This document shows, one piece after another, positions 11,892 through 22,612 of a stretch of 64,000 nt of DNA. A program made the position numbers and the translations under genes. Source of the DNA: Cornus controversa (lineage: Eukaryota > Streptophyta > Magnoliopsida > Cornales > Cornaceae); NCBI GenBank assembly GCA_026545225.1, contig CM048852.1, forward strand, positions 59,403,146 through 59,467,145. Reading direction: 5' to 3'. Within the stretch, counting starts at the first letter, position 1; each line of letters starts with the position of its first letter. The notes below the pieces were generated by a model, which was given only the letters and a program-made list of their open reading frames with translations, was not told where the DNA came from and searched no databases.

Positions 11892-12850
11892 CATATTTGG
11901 TGTAAAATTTTTGTGCCTAGCTTGGAATATTAATTATAACAAAACATGATTGGATTTTATATGCATAATGCACTTAGAGATATATAATTGATAATGGTTG
12001 TGTAACAAATAATATAATATTTTAAGATTTTGTGTTAGGGATGAAGTTAGAGAGTGAAGAAATAGAATTCAAAAAAATATATATTTATTTAAATAATATT
12101 ATATTTTAAGAGTATGTGTTAGGAATGATGTTAGTGAGAGAATAAATAAAATTAGAAAAAATATCAATATATAAGAATTATAATATATATATTTTTATTT
12201 TTTTGAATTTTAAAAATAAAAAGATGGTGTGTTGGGGATGAAGTGTGAGAGAAAGAATAAATAGAATTAGAAAAGTTATAAAATTAAGAATTATAATTTT
12301 ATTTCTATTTTTTCTGAAATAGGAAAAATATGTGTTAGGGATGAAGTGTGAACTAAATTAGAATTCTAACCTAATTAAGCCATATTTGGTGTAGATTTTT
12401 TGTACCTAACTCGAAATATTAATTCTATCACAAAATGATTGGATTTTATATGTATAATGCACTTAGAAATATATATTTGATAATGGTTGTGTAATAAATA
12501 ATATTATATTTTACGAGTTTGTGTTATGGATGAAGTTAGAGAGTGAAAAAATAGAATTAGAAAAAAAATACTTATTTAAATAATATTATATTTTTGGAGT
12601 ATGTGTTAGGAATGAAGTTAGTGAGAGAATAAACAGAATTAGAAAAAATATCAATATGTAAGGATTATAATATATTTTTTTTTATTTTTTTGAATTTTAA
12701 AAATAAAAATATGGTGTGTTGGGGATGAAGTGTAAGAGAAAGAATAAATAGAATTAGAAAAGTTATAAAAATAAGAATTATAAATTTTTTTTCTGAAATA
12801 GGAAAATTTTGTATTAGGGATGAAGTGTGAACTAAATTGGAATTTTAACC
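11892..12850. repeat. Tandem pair of ~490-bp units in the Helitron-like element
   Basis: Units starting at about 11,892 and 12,382 share CATATTTGGTGTA, ATGATTGGATTTTATATG, ATAATGGTTGTGTAA, GTGTTAGGAATGA and GTGTTGGGGATGAAGTGT in order. Similarity is high but broken by small indels, so the duplication is not very recent. Confidence 0.85.
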
Positions 12851-13548
12851 TAATTAAGCCACTCTAAATGATTTAAAATTCTTTAGACATTTAAGAAAAG
12901 AAAGAACTCTAATTAAATTAAATGATTTGAAACTCCATAAATTATTTAAATTTTAAAAATAAGAAGATTTTGTGTTAGGAATGAAGTGTAAGAGAAAAAG
13001 AATAAATAGAATTAGACAAACATATACATATTAATATATAAAGATGGGTAAAATCCCTTTACAAATTAAAATATTTATTATATTAATAGTTTTAAAGTTC
13101 GTCTCACATAGATAATATATAGTTGAGACCATTAAATAATACAAAAGTACAAAGAGGTTTTTTAGTTTCAGTACACTATTTTTTTATTTTTAAATTAAAA
13201 AATAGAATTACCCAATAAAAATATTTTTCTTTTTTATTTTGAAATTAAAATAATAGAATTACCCAAGCAAAACCCTTTCCTTTTATTTCTAATTTCTAAA
13301 TTTTAAAAAAGAAAAATCCTTTCATTTTTTATTTTTAAATTATACCTTTTGATTTCTTATAGTTTATACTTGATTTATTCCATGTGAATAATAGTTAACT
13401 TATATTACCAATGTTACATAATGAAAATAATTTTGAGTGTTTTAATTAATGTGTTTGGATGTGTTATAATAGTTTTAATTGTTTTGGGTGTTATAATAAA
13501 ATTTTAATTTATTTTTAATCAACGTGTAAAGCACATGCTTTAAACTAG

Positions 13549-14955
13549 TATATATATACACATATATATATATTTTCCAGGTACACCTTTCTAGCTTTCC
13601 TACTTTTATTCCATTTAATTTTCATTCATACTAGATGGAGCGTTTTATCTTTTTTGTTTTGTTTTGGCAGAAGTGTATAAGAAGTCAAAAAAGGAAAAAA
13701 AAATAAGTCATACTTTTTTCTTTCTTTACGATCGTCTGACTAGATGGAAATAGCAAGAAAAGGAAGGAGATGAAAAAAATTCTAAAACACTTAAGAAATT
13801 TGGTTAACATGAAAAGGAAAGTTTTGAGGAAAAATTACTTTCTATGACCATCTATTTTTTTCATAAAATTTCCTACAAAAAAAACACATGAAAATTATAA
13901 TTTTATAGAAAGTGTTAATTAACTTACAATAATGTCATTTCTTTTATGGTAAGTTTCATGCTATTCAAATCATAAAATGATAAAAACTCATAATTTTCTT
14001 GAAATTTTTTCATACTAATCAAATAAATGATGAAAATTTATTTTTCTTTCATTCACTTCACTCTCTAGTATTAATTTTCATCTAACTAAATGGAGTCTTA
14101 AAAATTATGAGAACAATAAATTGTGGATTAGAATCTTCCATGCTTTTGTTATAAATAACATTTGCTTACTTTGAATTAATAGATGTTTCATTCATTAAAA
14201 AAATCATTTTAAAAGTTTGAGTATTCGAATCTTCCATGTTTTTTAAAAAACTTTTGCTTTGTGAATGTGACACTCTTTAATTTGAAATAATAGATGTTTC
14301 ATTCATTAAAAAAAAATTGCATTTTAAATGTTCGAGTGCACGTTGTACTCGCATAATCAAGTTTTTTGATGTATAACAAAATTACTTACAAGAGAGATAT
14401 GCTTACTTGACATATAAGAAGCGGAACCAGGATCTTTTTTATTTTTATTTTTATGTGTTTGTCATGTGCCTTAATGCAACAAGTTGCCAACAAATTTTCA
14501 TCCTGAATGCAGCAACTTTAAATCGACAATGCAACAACTATGTAAATGTATTAAATTCTCAATTTAATAGTGATATAACGTTGCAATGCGATGTTATATG
14601 TTGTTAGAGGTGCAACGCGAGCACATTGGAAGCTCAATTTGAGGTGTGAAATTTTTAACTATAACTCAGTCCAACCTGATCTAGTCCAATACATCATTAA
14701 TTTTTAAGCTCGGGTTGAATTCAATCTTGTAAATTGAACTAAAGTTTTGGGTTGAATTCGAAATTCCAACTTAGCTTAATAATTCGGATTTTTGTAATAA
14801 CAAATGAAATAAACTTAAGATTTTCACAACTAAAATAATTAAAAATATTGACATGACAATAATAACAAATGGATCAGAAGTTAATAAGTTCAAGAACATA
14901 TCATTAATTAATAAGTGCAATATTGTAAATTATAAATCTTAAAACACCAATATCG
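13549..14955. other. AT-rich intergenic DNA; no gene
   Basis: No coding sequence is supported. A degenerate direct duplication is visible: AATAGATGTTTCATTCATTA occurs at about 14,180 and 14,288, each with GAATCTTCCATG upstream (about 14,130 and 14,228). It is probably more decayed repeat DNA. Confidence 0.5.
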
Positions 14956-16130
14956 GTGTAAAGAAATATAAGACAAAAGTATAGAAATGGCAGCCAAGGC
15001 CCGAGCAACACATCTGCAGAAAAACAATCCAAGGAAAAAGCAGAGGTGAAGGTTCTAAGCCAAGAGGAACGTTGTGCGCGAGGAAGATTCACCCGCGTAT
15101 GGGTTATCTACGCGGATAAGTTATACCCGCGTTGGAAACAATACACGGGAGGATATCTCCCGCATATGGGTTATCCATGAGGGGAACGCCAACCTGCGTG
15201 AATAACCCATATGCGAGTAGACTCTTCCCGCTTAAGGTCATCCACGTGGGAGACTTGCCTGCGTATATAAAAAAAATAATGGATATACAGGGGGGATTGA
15301 GAGCAATCCTCTCTCACGGGTATGTTATAGGTAACGGATGGATGGTGTTTTCTAGAACAGATTCCTTCAAAAATAGTAGGTTTTGGTAAAACACCTCTAA
15401 ACCGATACTATGGTATACTCTCAAAGGGTTACAAGGAACCATGGATGAATGGGTCGTTGCATGGCTTGTTAACTCGCAGCCCCGAGTGGTTGTCTTTGTA
15501 ACAGGGATTATGTAAAAGACTACTAATTCTCCTTTCCAATATAAAAATTAACTTGTCGCGACATTATTTCTAAGATTGAGGAGTTGGAATTAGTATGAGG
15601 CTACAGAGTCTCACAGCGCATTTTAGGCACAGAGACAAGTTGTGATATGGTCTGGGCGATCATGGTGTCATAATGAAGCATATGATATCATGATCTCGTG
15701 TGGGAAGGTGGGTTGAGTGTGGTATGGATGAGGAAGACTCGTTGGGCTATGAGCATCTAAAGCTGTGTTAGTGTGACTCTACACGGGCACCATCATAGCG
15801 TCTCCCACAGGTATGACTAAGCCCGTGAAGGACACAAAGATTTAGGCTCATGGTTACTACCAAGGGTGGTGAAGGAAGGGATACGCGGCCAAGTGCCATA
15901 TAGGATGACAGCTGTCAAAAACCTCATGCATAAAGCCTATAAATACCCCATGGCATGATGACATATGAACCATCTTGGTTCCCCCTCTCTCTCCTAATCA
16001 CTCTTGCTTTCTCTCTCTCCCATCTAGCACCCCAGCCTACATTCTCATCCAGTTTATTCGGCTTGATATTTATCAATTCGTATGATCCAGTCTAAGTGAC
16101 AATCATTATTCGTAGTAGAACACCTTTTTT
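14956..16130 (+). repeat. Unassigned GC-richer block, LTR-like
   Basis: Composition shifts sharply from the AT-rich surroundings. A motif CCCGCGTATGGGTTATC (15,092-15,108) recurs as CCCGCATATGGGTTATC (15,159-15,175) and inverted as AATAACCCATATGCG (15,201-15,215). Near the 3' end, CCTATAAATACCC (about 15,938) is a good TATA box, followed by a CT-rich leader (about 15,985-16,025). A promoter late in a non-coding block is how LTRs are built, so a solo or degraded gypsy-type LTR is possible. I could not find a target duplication or define the ends. Confidence 0.35.
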
Positions 16131-17968
16131 CCTCTTTACTAATTGATAGAATTGCAACCCAATATGTTCCAAACCCGAATCAAAGCAACCGCAACATAGA
16201 ACTTGTTACTTTTATCCATGGCATTCATTAAAATATATAGAGAAACGGTAGAATAATTGGGTTGTTAATATAAAAACTATCAATACAAAATAATAAGGTA
16301 ATGGATAGCTGCTAAAACACAACACAATTTTCTTATAAACATCTTTGCATAAATTATACTTGTTTTCGATCAGGCATCAAATGGTATATTTCCTGCCATC
16401 AAAATTTAACAATTCCAAACAGTGTCTGCCCATCTTTCGGTGGAAGTGTCTCTCATACTTTTTGACCCCTATTGGCCAAGTCAATATTTTGTAATGAAAA
16501 ACAAATGCTAACTATGTGTGATGATTGGAAAAAAAACAAATATTGGTGATATTGAGCACAACTTAAGTTAGTTTATGCAAAAAGAACAAATATATAATAT
16601 GCATATATCCTAATCCCCCTCTCATTTAATATGTGCCCACTAGCAAGCACAAATAGAGGAATATATATATATATATATATATATAGTGTGTGTGTGTGTG
16701 TATATAGATATATATAGAGAGAGAATAGAGAACTTGATGAAATGTTTGACCTCATGAAATGTTAAGGGTGGGTCCATCCATATCTACCAGTCATGCTGCT
16801 TTATTAGATCTTCCAAGCTTGTTTCAGTTTTAATGCCTATAAAACTCTCCTTTGTATTGGCCGGAGGTAGAGATCTCGACTTTGCATTTTTATCTTTAGC
16901 CTCAATAATTATCTTTTGCTGTCATATTTTTCACAAATCATACTAATTAGTTTCTTTAAGTATATTAACAGCCAGAATATATATGTATATGTATATATAT
17001 GTATGTATGTATGTACGTGTATGTATATATACCTTATAGAAAAATGATATGTGATATAGATTATACCTCGCTACCATATGGTAGATCATAGATAGCTTTG
17101 AGATGTTATTTCCTAATTTTCTTTTCCCTCCCCACTAAGCCTCAATCTGCCTTTTGGTAGATCTTTGGAAAGCCTTGTGTCTTGAACTTTTTCATTAATA
17201 TATATTTTGGATAATTAAGTAATTCATCAACTTGAGGCACTCATCACCAACTTTAACCATCCATTGGACCAAACATGATCTCTCTTTCTCTGTATCCATT
17301 TATATATCTTTTTAGTATATATATACACACACACACATGCAGGTATATATAATACTATCATGAACAAATTGAAGTAAATTACGAAAAAATGAAGTTTAGG
17401 CCATGCTGTATGATTGACATATAATACATATATGATGCTGAGTAGGGATATAAACTTTTAGATTAATGCTTTCAATATTTAACTTAATGTATTTCTCGAT
17501 ATTAACTTTAGCAATGAAGGAAGACAACCTAAGAGTAATTAGCTAGAGATTTATATATATGTGCTAAAAAATTAATTACAGCACCAACACCAACCGAAAG
17601 TATAAGTAATAATAAGACCATTACTTAGTTGCAAAAGATCTATCCTTGACAAAATATTTTTGATAGATGAGACTGATATAATACGAGTCCCGGAATACAG
17701 TGTACTTTATCATTACAACAATTAGCATTAAACAGGTTAATTGCAAAAGACTTATAACAACAATCAGCAAATAGATAGATGATGATTGCATGGCAACCAG
17801 AAAAAACTTGAAGGAGAAAAGCATCTAAGAGTGAGAGAGGGATGAGAATCTGTAAAATTTGGGAAGGGACAATTTTAGGCATGTTAAAATAGCAACATCA
17901 GAATAAAAATTTACTTTACATAAAAAAATGGTCGAGTTATATGCACATTTTTTGTAAAAACAAGGATC
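16131..17968. other. Intergenic, simple-sequence rich; no gene
   Basis: The only structured feature is a compound microsatellite at about 16,661-16,722 (AT, then GT, then TA and GA runs) and TATG/TGTA-type runs at about 16,976-17,030. No ORF with recognisable similarity is present. Confidence 0.5.
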
Positions 17969-17973
17969 AACAC

Positions 17974-18172
17974 TATTAAATATAATAACTCTAGTTATTA
18001 TATTTAATAAGGGTAGAATTATCTTTTACTATATTTTGTTTATAAGACTATATATTCTCTTTATTAGGTTTTCATATTTGTAACTTTGTATTCAGATTGT
18101 AATATGAAATCCTAAGCCCGTTTTTCTTCCTTCTGTTTTTTGATTCTATGATTTGTATTGAAAACTCTCACA
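17974..18172 (+). repeat. 5' LTR of the copia element, with terminal hairpin
   Basis: 199 bp, ending TCTCACA. It is 22 bp longer than the 3' LTR. The surplus is at the very start, where 17,974-17,990 is the exact reverse complement of 17,993-18,009 (17-bp arms, 2-nt loop). The remainder aligns with the 3' LTR, including GTTATTATATTTAA and TTTTCATATTT. Confidence 0.9.
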
Positions 18173-18184
18173 TGGTATCAGAGC
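18173..18184 (+). other. Primer-binding site (initiator tRNA-Met)
   Basis: TGGTATCAGAGC directly follows the 5' LTR. It is the standard plant copia primer-binding site, complementary to the 3' end of initiator tRNA-Met. Confidence 0.95.
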
Positions 18185-18281
18185 AAAATCTCATGAATTT
18201 TTTTTTGATTTGTTTTGGTTGATCGTACAGTTTCGATTCACACCGATTGTCTTTAGTATTTAGCCATCCCCTCTCTTCAAA

Positions 18282-19060
18282 ATGACTGGTGAAAGAGACG
18301 ACTCGCTTCAGCCTATTAGTGTGAGATTATATGAAAATTATTCGTATTGGAGTTATGCGATGAAAAAATTTCTTAAGGGCAAAAAGATGTGGGATTATAT
18401 TAGTGGAATTTCAGGTTAATGCAATGATGAAAATGCTGAAAATTATGTAGATCTGTTAGATGTTTGGGAAGTAAATAATTCAAAAATTATCACTTTGATC
18501 AACAATTTTGTTGAACATTCAATAGGTACATAGTTAGCAAAGTATGAAACAACTAAGGAGGTTTCAGACCATTTAACAAAACTTTACACACAATCTAACT
18601 TTGCAAAACAGTATCAGGTATAATCTGATATTCGAACCCTTCAAGAGAAAAGTATGAGTATTCAGGAGTTTTACTCTGCAATGACAGATCTTTGGGACCA
18701 GCTGGCTCTCACAGAATTAGTAGAGCTACGAGCATGCACACCATATATCGCTTGAAGAGAGGAACAACAACTAGGTCAGTTTTTGATAGCTCTTCATGAT
18801 GATCTTGAGGGACTCCGTAGGTCAATTCTACATCGTAGCCAACTTCCTTATGTTAATTCAGTGGTCAATGAGTTGTTGGCCGATGAGATACGTCTTAAGT
18901 CTCTGGCATAAAAAATAATTTTTCCAGCACCTAATTTATCTGTTTTAGCAATTCCTCTAGACTACTTTATAACTATCAGAACAAGATTCACATGAATATT
19001 GGCTTTGATGAATGTAATTTCTGTAAGCAGAAGGGTTATTGGAAAGCTCAATGTCCAAAT
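18282..19060 (+). pseudogene. Copia gag remnant with altered zinc knuckle
   Basis: An ATG at 18,282 opens a copia Gag N-terminus (MTGERDDSLQPISVRLYENY...), which meets an in-frame stop after about 45 codons; further stops and frameshifts follow. The nucleocapsid zinc knuckle is at 19,013-19,054. It reads C-x2-C-x4-Y-x4-C, with Tyr where the metal-binding His should be. Gag would package the element RNA into particles; this copy cannot make it. Confidence 0.85.
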
Positions 19061-19252
19061 TTGTTGAGTAGGGCTCAAACATAACAACAACAACAGAAAC
19101 AACAACCTACTCTATGAAAATTGGGAAATCAATCGCAACAACCTTATACCACCATCAGACTCATTTGGTTTGGAGTTTTGTCATCTTTTAATCCCATAGT
19201 TGTTGCCTTCGCTGACCAGTTTTAGAAGTTCTTTGCCACACAGCCATATGCT

Positions 19253-22190
19253 ATGTCCACGTCTTCTCCAATAGGTCAGTTATTTTCTAGTTCTTCAGGT
19301 ATGTCTTTTTCTATATGGGTTTTAGATTCTGAAACTTGGCATCATATATCACCTGATTCGTTATCTTTTACTTCTTTATGTCCCGCATCATCTGTGTCTG
19401 TCATGATTGCTGATGGTACTCCTATGCTTTTAGCAGGTGTTGGTTATGTTGTCACACCTAATTTATCTCTTTTTAATATTTTATCACATGTCCAAACTCG
19501 CAATGAATCTACTTTCTCTTGGTCAATTATGTGACTTTAGTTACTCAGTATATTTTTCTTATTCTTTTTGTCATGAGCAGGATCTGCAATCTCAGAAGCT
19601 GATTGGGATAGGTCGTAGGAAAGGGGGATTTTACATTTTAGATGAGCTAAAAGTACCAGTTGTTGCAGCTCCCAGGGTGGACTTATCATATTTTCATTTG
19701 AATTCATCTTCTTCTAGTTTTTATTTATGGCATTATTCTCTCGGTCATGTTTCGGCCTCTCGTTTAAGATACTTAACATCTACGGAAACATTAAAAAATT
19801 TGCAAACTCATGAAATTTCTGATAGTAGTGGTTGTAAACTGGTAAAATTTTATGCTTTACTTTTTAATCAAAATATTTATTTTTCTCTTGCACCATTTGA
19901 TTTGGTCCATTCTGATGTGTGAGACATTCTCCCGCTACCGCAAAATGAAAGTCTCGATATTATGTTTCCTTTATTGATGATTATACTCGTTATTGTTGGG
20001 TTTATCTTATAAAATATCGTTCTGAATTTTTTTAGTATTTATAATGATTTTTGGGCCCTTGTTAAACTCAACATTCTGTTGTTATTAAGTGTTTTAGATG
20101 TGATTTGGGTAGGGAGTTACGCTTTTAATAAATTATGTGAATTGTTTGCCTTAAATGAAACTGTTCATCAAACTTCTTATACAGACATTCCTGAGCAAAA
20201 TGGTATTGCTGAGAGGAAACATAGGCACATTATTGAGACTGCTCGTTCTCTCTTATTGTCTGATTCAGTTCCAAGTGAATTTAATAAGATTTTATTTTCT
20301 CACATCTTAGGTTTGTTACTTTTTGAAAAATTATATGGGCATGCTCCTGATTATTCTTCCTTGAAGGTTTAGATTTTTGGTTGTACTTGTTTTGTCATTC
20401 GTCTTCGTGTAAAGCGTAACAAGTTATCTTCTTACTATGTCATTTGTGTTTTTCTTGGCTATGGTGAGAGTCAAAAGGGATATCGGTGCTTTCCAGTTAC
20501 CTAGAAACTGTAAGTATCTCGTTGTGTTATGTTTCTTGAGCATATACCATTTTTTTCTATTTCTACTAGTACTCATAACATGACCAAATCTAATATTTTT
20601 CATATTGATCTTTTATTTGATGATATTGATAATTTGTCTTTTCAAGTCCCACGCACTACAAATACTAACTCACCAAATGTTTATAGTTCTCATGTTCATA
20701 TTACTCATTTTCCTCATCATTTTTCTCGAAGGGTTTGTACTAATAGTTTTGCAGATACTGATCATTTCCTCTCTAATACACCTAAAGTTCCCTCTCTTCT
20801 CGTGGCCACCCAAACAGTTCCTGAGACTATGGATTCTCCTTCCCTTTATCTTTAGTGTTCTCGTAAGTCCACTCAATTACCAGCTTTTGTTTATTCTTCT
20901 TATTCATATTATTTTACTACCTTTTTGGCTCATATTCACTGTCTCTCTAAGCATTTATCCTATAAAGAGGTAGTTATTGTTCCTCTTTGACAGCAGGCTA
21001 TGACTGATGAACTCTATGCTAAGACAGATACTTGGGATTTGGAACAGCTATCGCTTGGTAGAGCTACGCTTAGTTGTCGTTGGATTTATAAAATCAAAAT
21101 TAAGTCTGATAGGTCAATTGAGTGGTACAAAGCTAGATTGGTTGTCCGGGGGTTTTCTCAGGTATGGATTATGAGGAGACTTTTGCTCATGTTGTAAAAA
21201 TGAATATTGTTTGTACTCTTATTACAATTGCCTCTATTCGTCAGTGACATATATCTCAGATGGATCTTAAAAATGCCTTATTGAATGACGATCTTTAATA
21301 AGAAGTTTACACGATTCCTCCTCTCGGTGTTTCTCGTAATCCTCGATATGTTTGCATGCTCAATGAAGCTTTATATTGTCTCAAACAGGCACCCCGGGTT
21401 TGGTTTGGGAAGCTCTCTACAATGATTATCTCTCTTGATTTTTTCCCAAGTAATCATGATTCAGCTCTCTTTATCAAGAGTACCTCTGCAGGTTATATTC
21501 TTATTTTTGTATATGTTGATGACATGATTATTACTAATGTTGATGGGATTGCAATGTTGAAGTTATAATTAGCTCGACAATTTGAAATGAAGGACTTGGG
21601 CTATATTCGCTACTTTTTGGGTATTGAAGTAGTATTCTCTCCAAAAGACTATCTTCTATCTCAATCAAAGTACACAATTGACATTCTCTTGAGCTTAATG
21701 TTTGATATTCTCCTTCTGATAGTACCCATTTGCCATATCCCACTTTATATTGTACTATTGTTGGTAGTTTGGTATATCTCACTATTACACATTCGGATAT
21801 TACATACGTTGTTCACATTGTTAGTCAGTTTGTTGTTTCCCCAACTACAGATCATTGAGTTGTTGTTTTTCGTATCTTTTGGTATTTTCGAGGCACTCTC
21901 TTTCAGAGTCTTTTACTTTCACCGACATCTTATTTGGAGCTGTGTGCATACTTAGATGTTGATTGGGCTAGTGATCCAATAGATCGCAAGTCTATCACTG
22001 ATTTTTGTATATTTTTGGGCGATTCTTTTATTTATTGGAAGAATAAAAAACAAACTATCGTTTCTAGATATTCCACAGAAGCTGAGTATCGTGTTATGAC
22101 ATATACTACCACTGAGATAATTTGGTTACATTGGTTGTTTGTAGATATGGGTGTTTCCCTTTCTCATCCCACTCCTAATGCATTATGACA
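19253..22190 (+). pseudogene. Copia pol remnant (protease, integrase, RT, RNase H)
   Basis: Fragments in copia order. The protease motif at about 19,320 reads WVLDSETWHH where the active-site Asp-Ser-Gly is expected. The gag-pre-integrase zinc region (LWHYSLGHVSASRL) is at about 19,725-19,765. The integrase core tail (EQNGIAERKHRHIIETARSL) is at about 20,193-20,254. RT starts near 21,000 (MTDELYAKTDTWDLEQL) with the catalytic YVDD at about 21,512-21,523. RNase H is at about 21,934-22,150 (DVDWASDPIDRKS, YSTEAEYRVM). Fragments lie in different frames separated by stops, so no enzyme is made. The domain order (integrase before RT) separates copia from gypsy. Confidence 0.93.
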
Positions 22191-22420
22191 ACAATAGTGC
22201 TATTTAGATTGCTCACAACTCAATTTTTCATGAGCGAACCAAGCACATTGAGATTGACTGTCATCTCATTCGACATCACCTTAAGCATGACACTATTACT
22301 TTGCCCTTTGTCACTTATTCCATGCAGCTTGCAGACTTGTTTACAAAGTCATATCCTATTCCGTGTTTTCTTTTTTTGGTTGGCAAACTCTCGATGCTTT
22401 TAGTAGCCACATCATAAGTT

Positions 22421-22430
22421 TGAGGGGAGA
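22421..22430 (+). other. Polypurine tract
   Basis: TGAGGGGAGA immediately precedes the 3' LTR, the position and composition expected of the plus-strand primer. Confidence 0.85.
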
Positions 22431-22607
22431 TATTAGAGTTATTATATTTAACAAGGATATAATAGTCTTTTATTTTATTTTGTTTGTAATACTATATATT
22501 GTCTTTATTATGTTTTCATATTTATAACTTTGTATTGAGGTTGTAATACGAAACCCTAAACCCTTTTTTCTCCATTCTTTTTTATTTTTGTATTGGAAAC
22601 TTTCACA
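22431..22607 (+). repeat. 3' LTR of the copia element
   Basis: 177 bp, starting TATTAGAGTTATTATATTTA and ending TTTCACA, followed by the AACAC target duplication. It lacks the 22-bp hairpin addition seen in the 5' LTR. Confidence 0.92.
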
Positions 22608-22612
22608 AACAC

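Larger units (their letters stand above)
10837..13548 (+). mobile_element. Non-autonomous Helitron-like element
   Basis: The 5' end reads A|TCTATACTACTATTAAAAG. The 3' end reads AAAGCACATGCTTTAAACTAG|T, so the element begins TC, ends CTAG, and sits between A and T, as Helitrons do. A 6-bp-stem hairpin (AAAGCA/TGCTTT) lies just before the CTAG end. No Rep/helicase ORF is present. The interior is built of repeats: a block starting TTTTTTAGTTTCAGT occurs at about 10,868, 11,215 and 13,158, and a block starting CATATTTGGTGTA at about 11,892 and 12,382. The full-length interpretation depends on both ends belonging to one insertion. Confidence 0.7.
17974..22607 (+). mobile_element. Ty1/copia LTR retrotransposon, full length but decayed
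   Basis: The element is complete in structure: 5' LTR (17,974-18,172), primer-binding site, gag region, pol in copia order (protease, integrase, reverse transcriptase, RNase H), polypurine tract and 3' LTR (22,431-22,607). It is bracketed by a 5-bp target duplication AACAC at 17,969-17,973 and 22,608-22,612. The LTRs are only about 85% identical by my hand alignment, which together with many stops and frameshifts marks an old insertion. Both LTRs begin TA instead of the usual TG. Confidence 0.95.

Noticed and set aside
15132..15389. 85-aa frame in the GC-richer block
   Set aside because: No domain, start context or splice support. The region looks like a non-coding repeat.
16573..16755. Tyr/Ile/Leu/His-rich frame on the - strand
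   Set aside because: It is simply translation of the AT/GT microsatellite.
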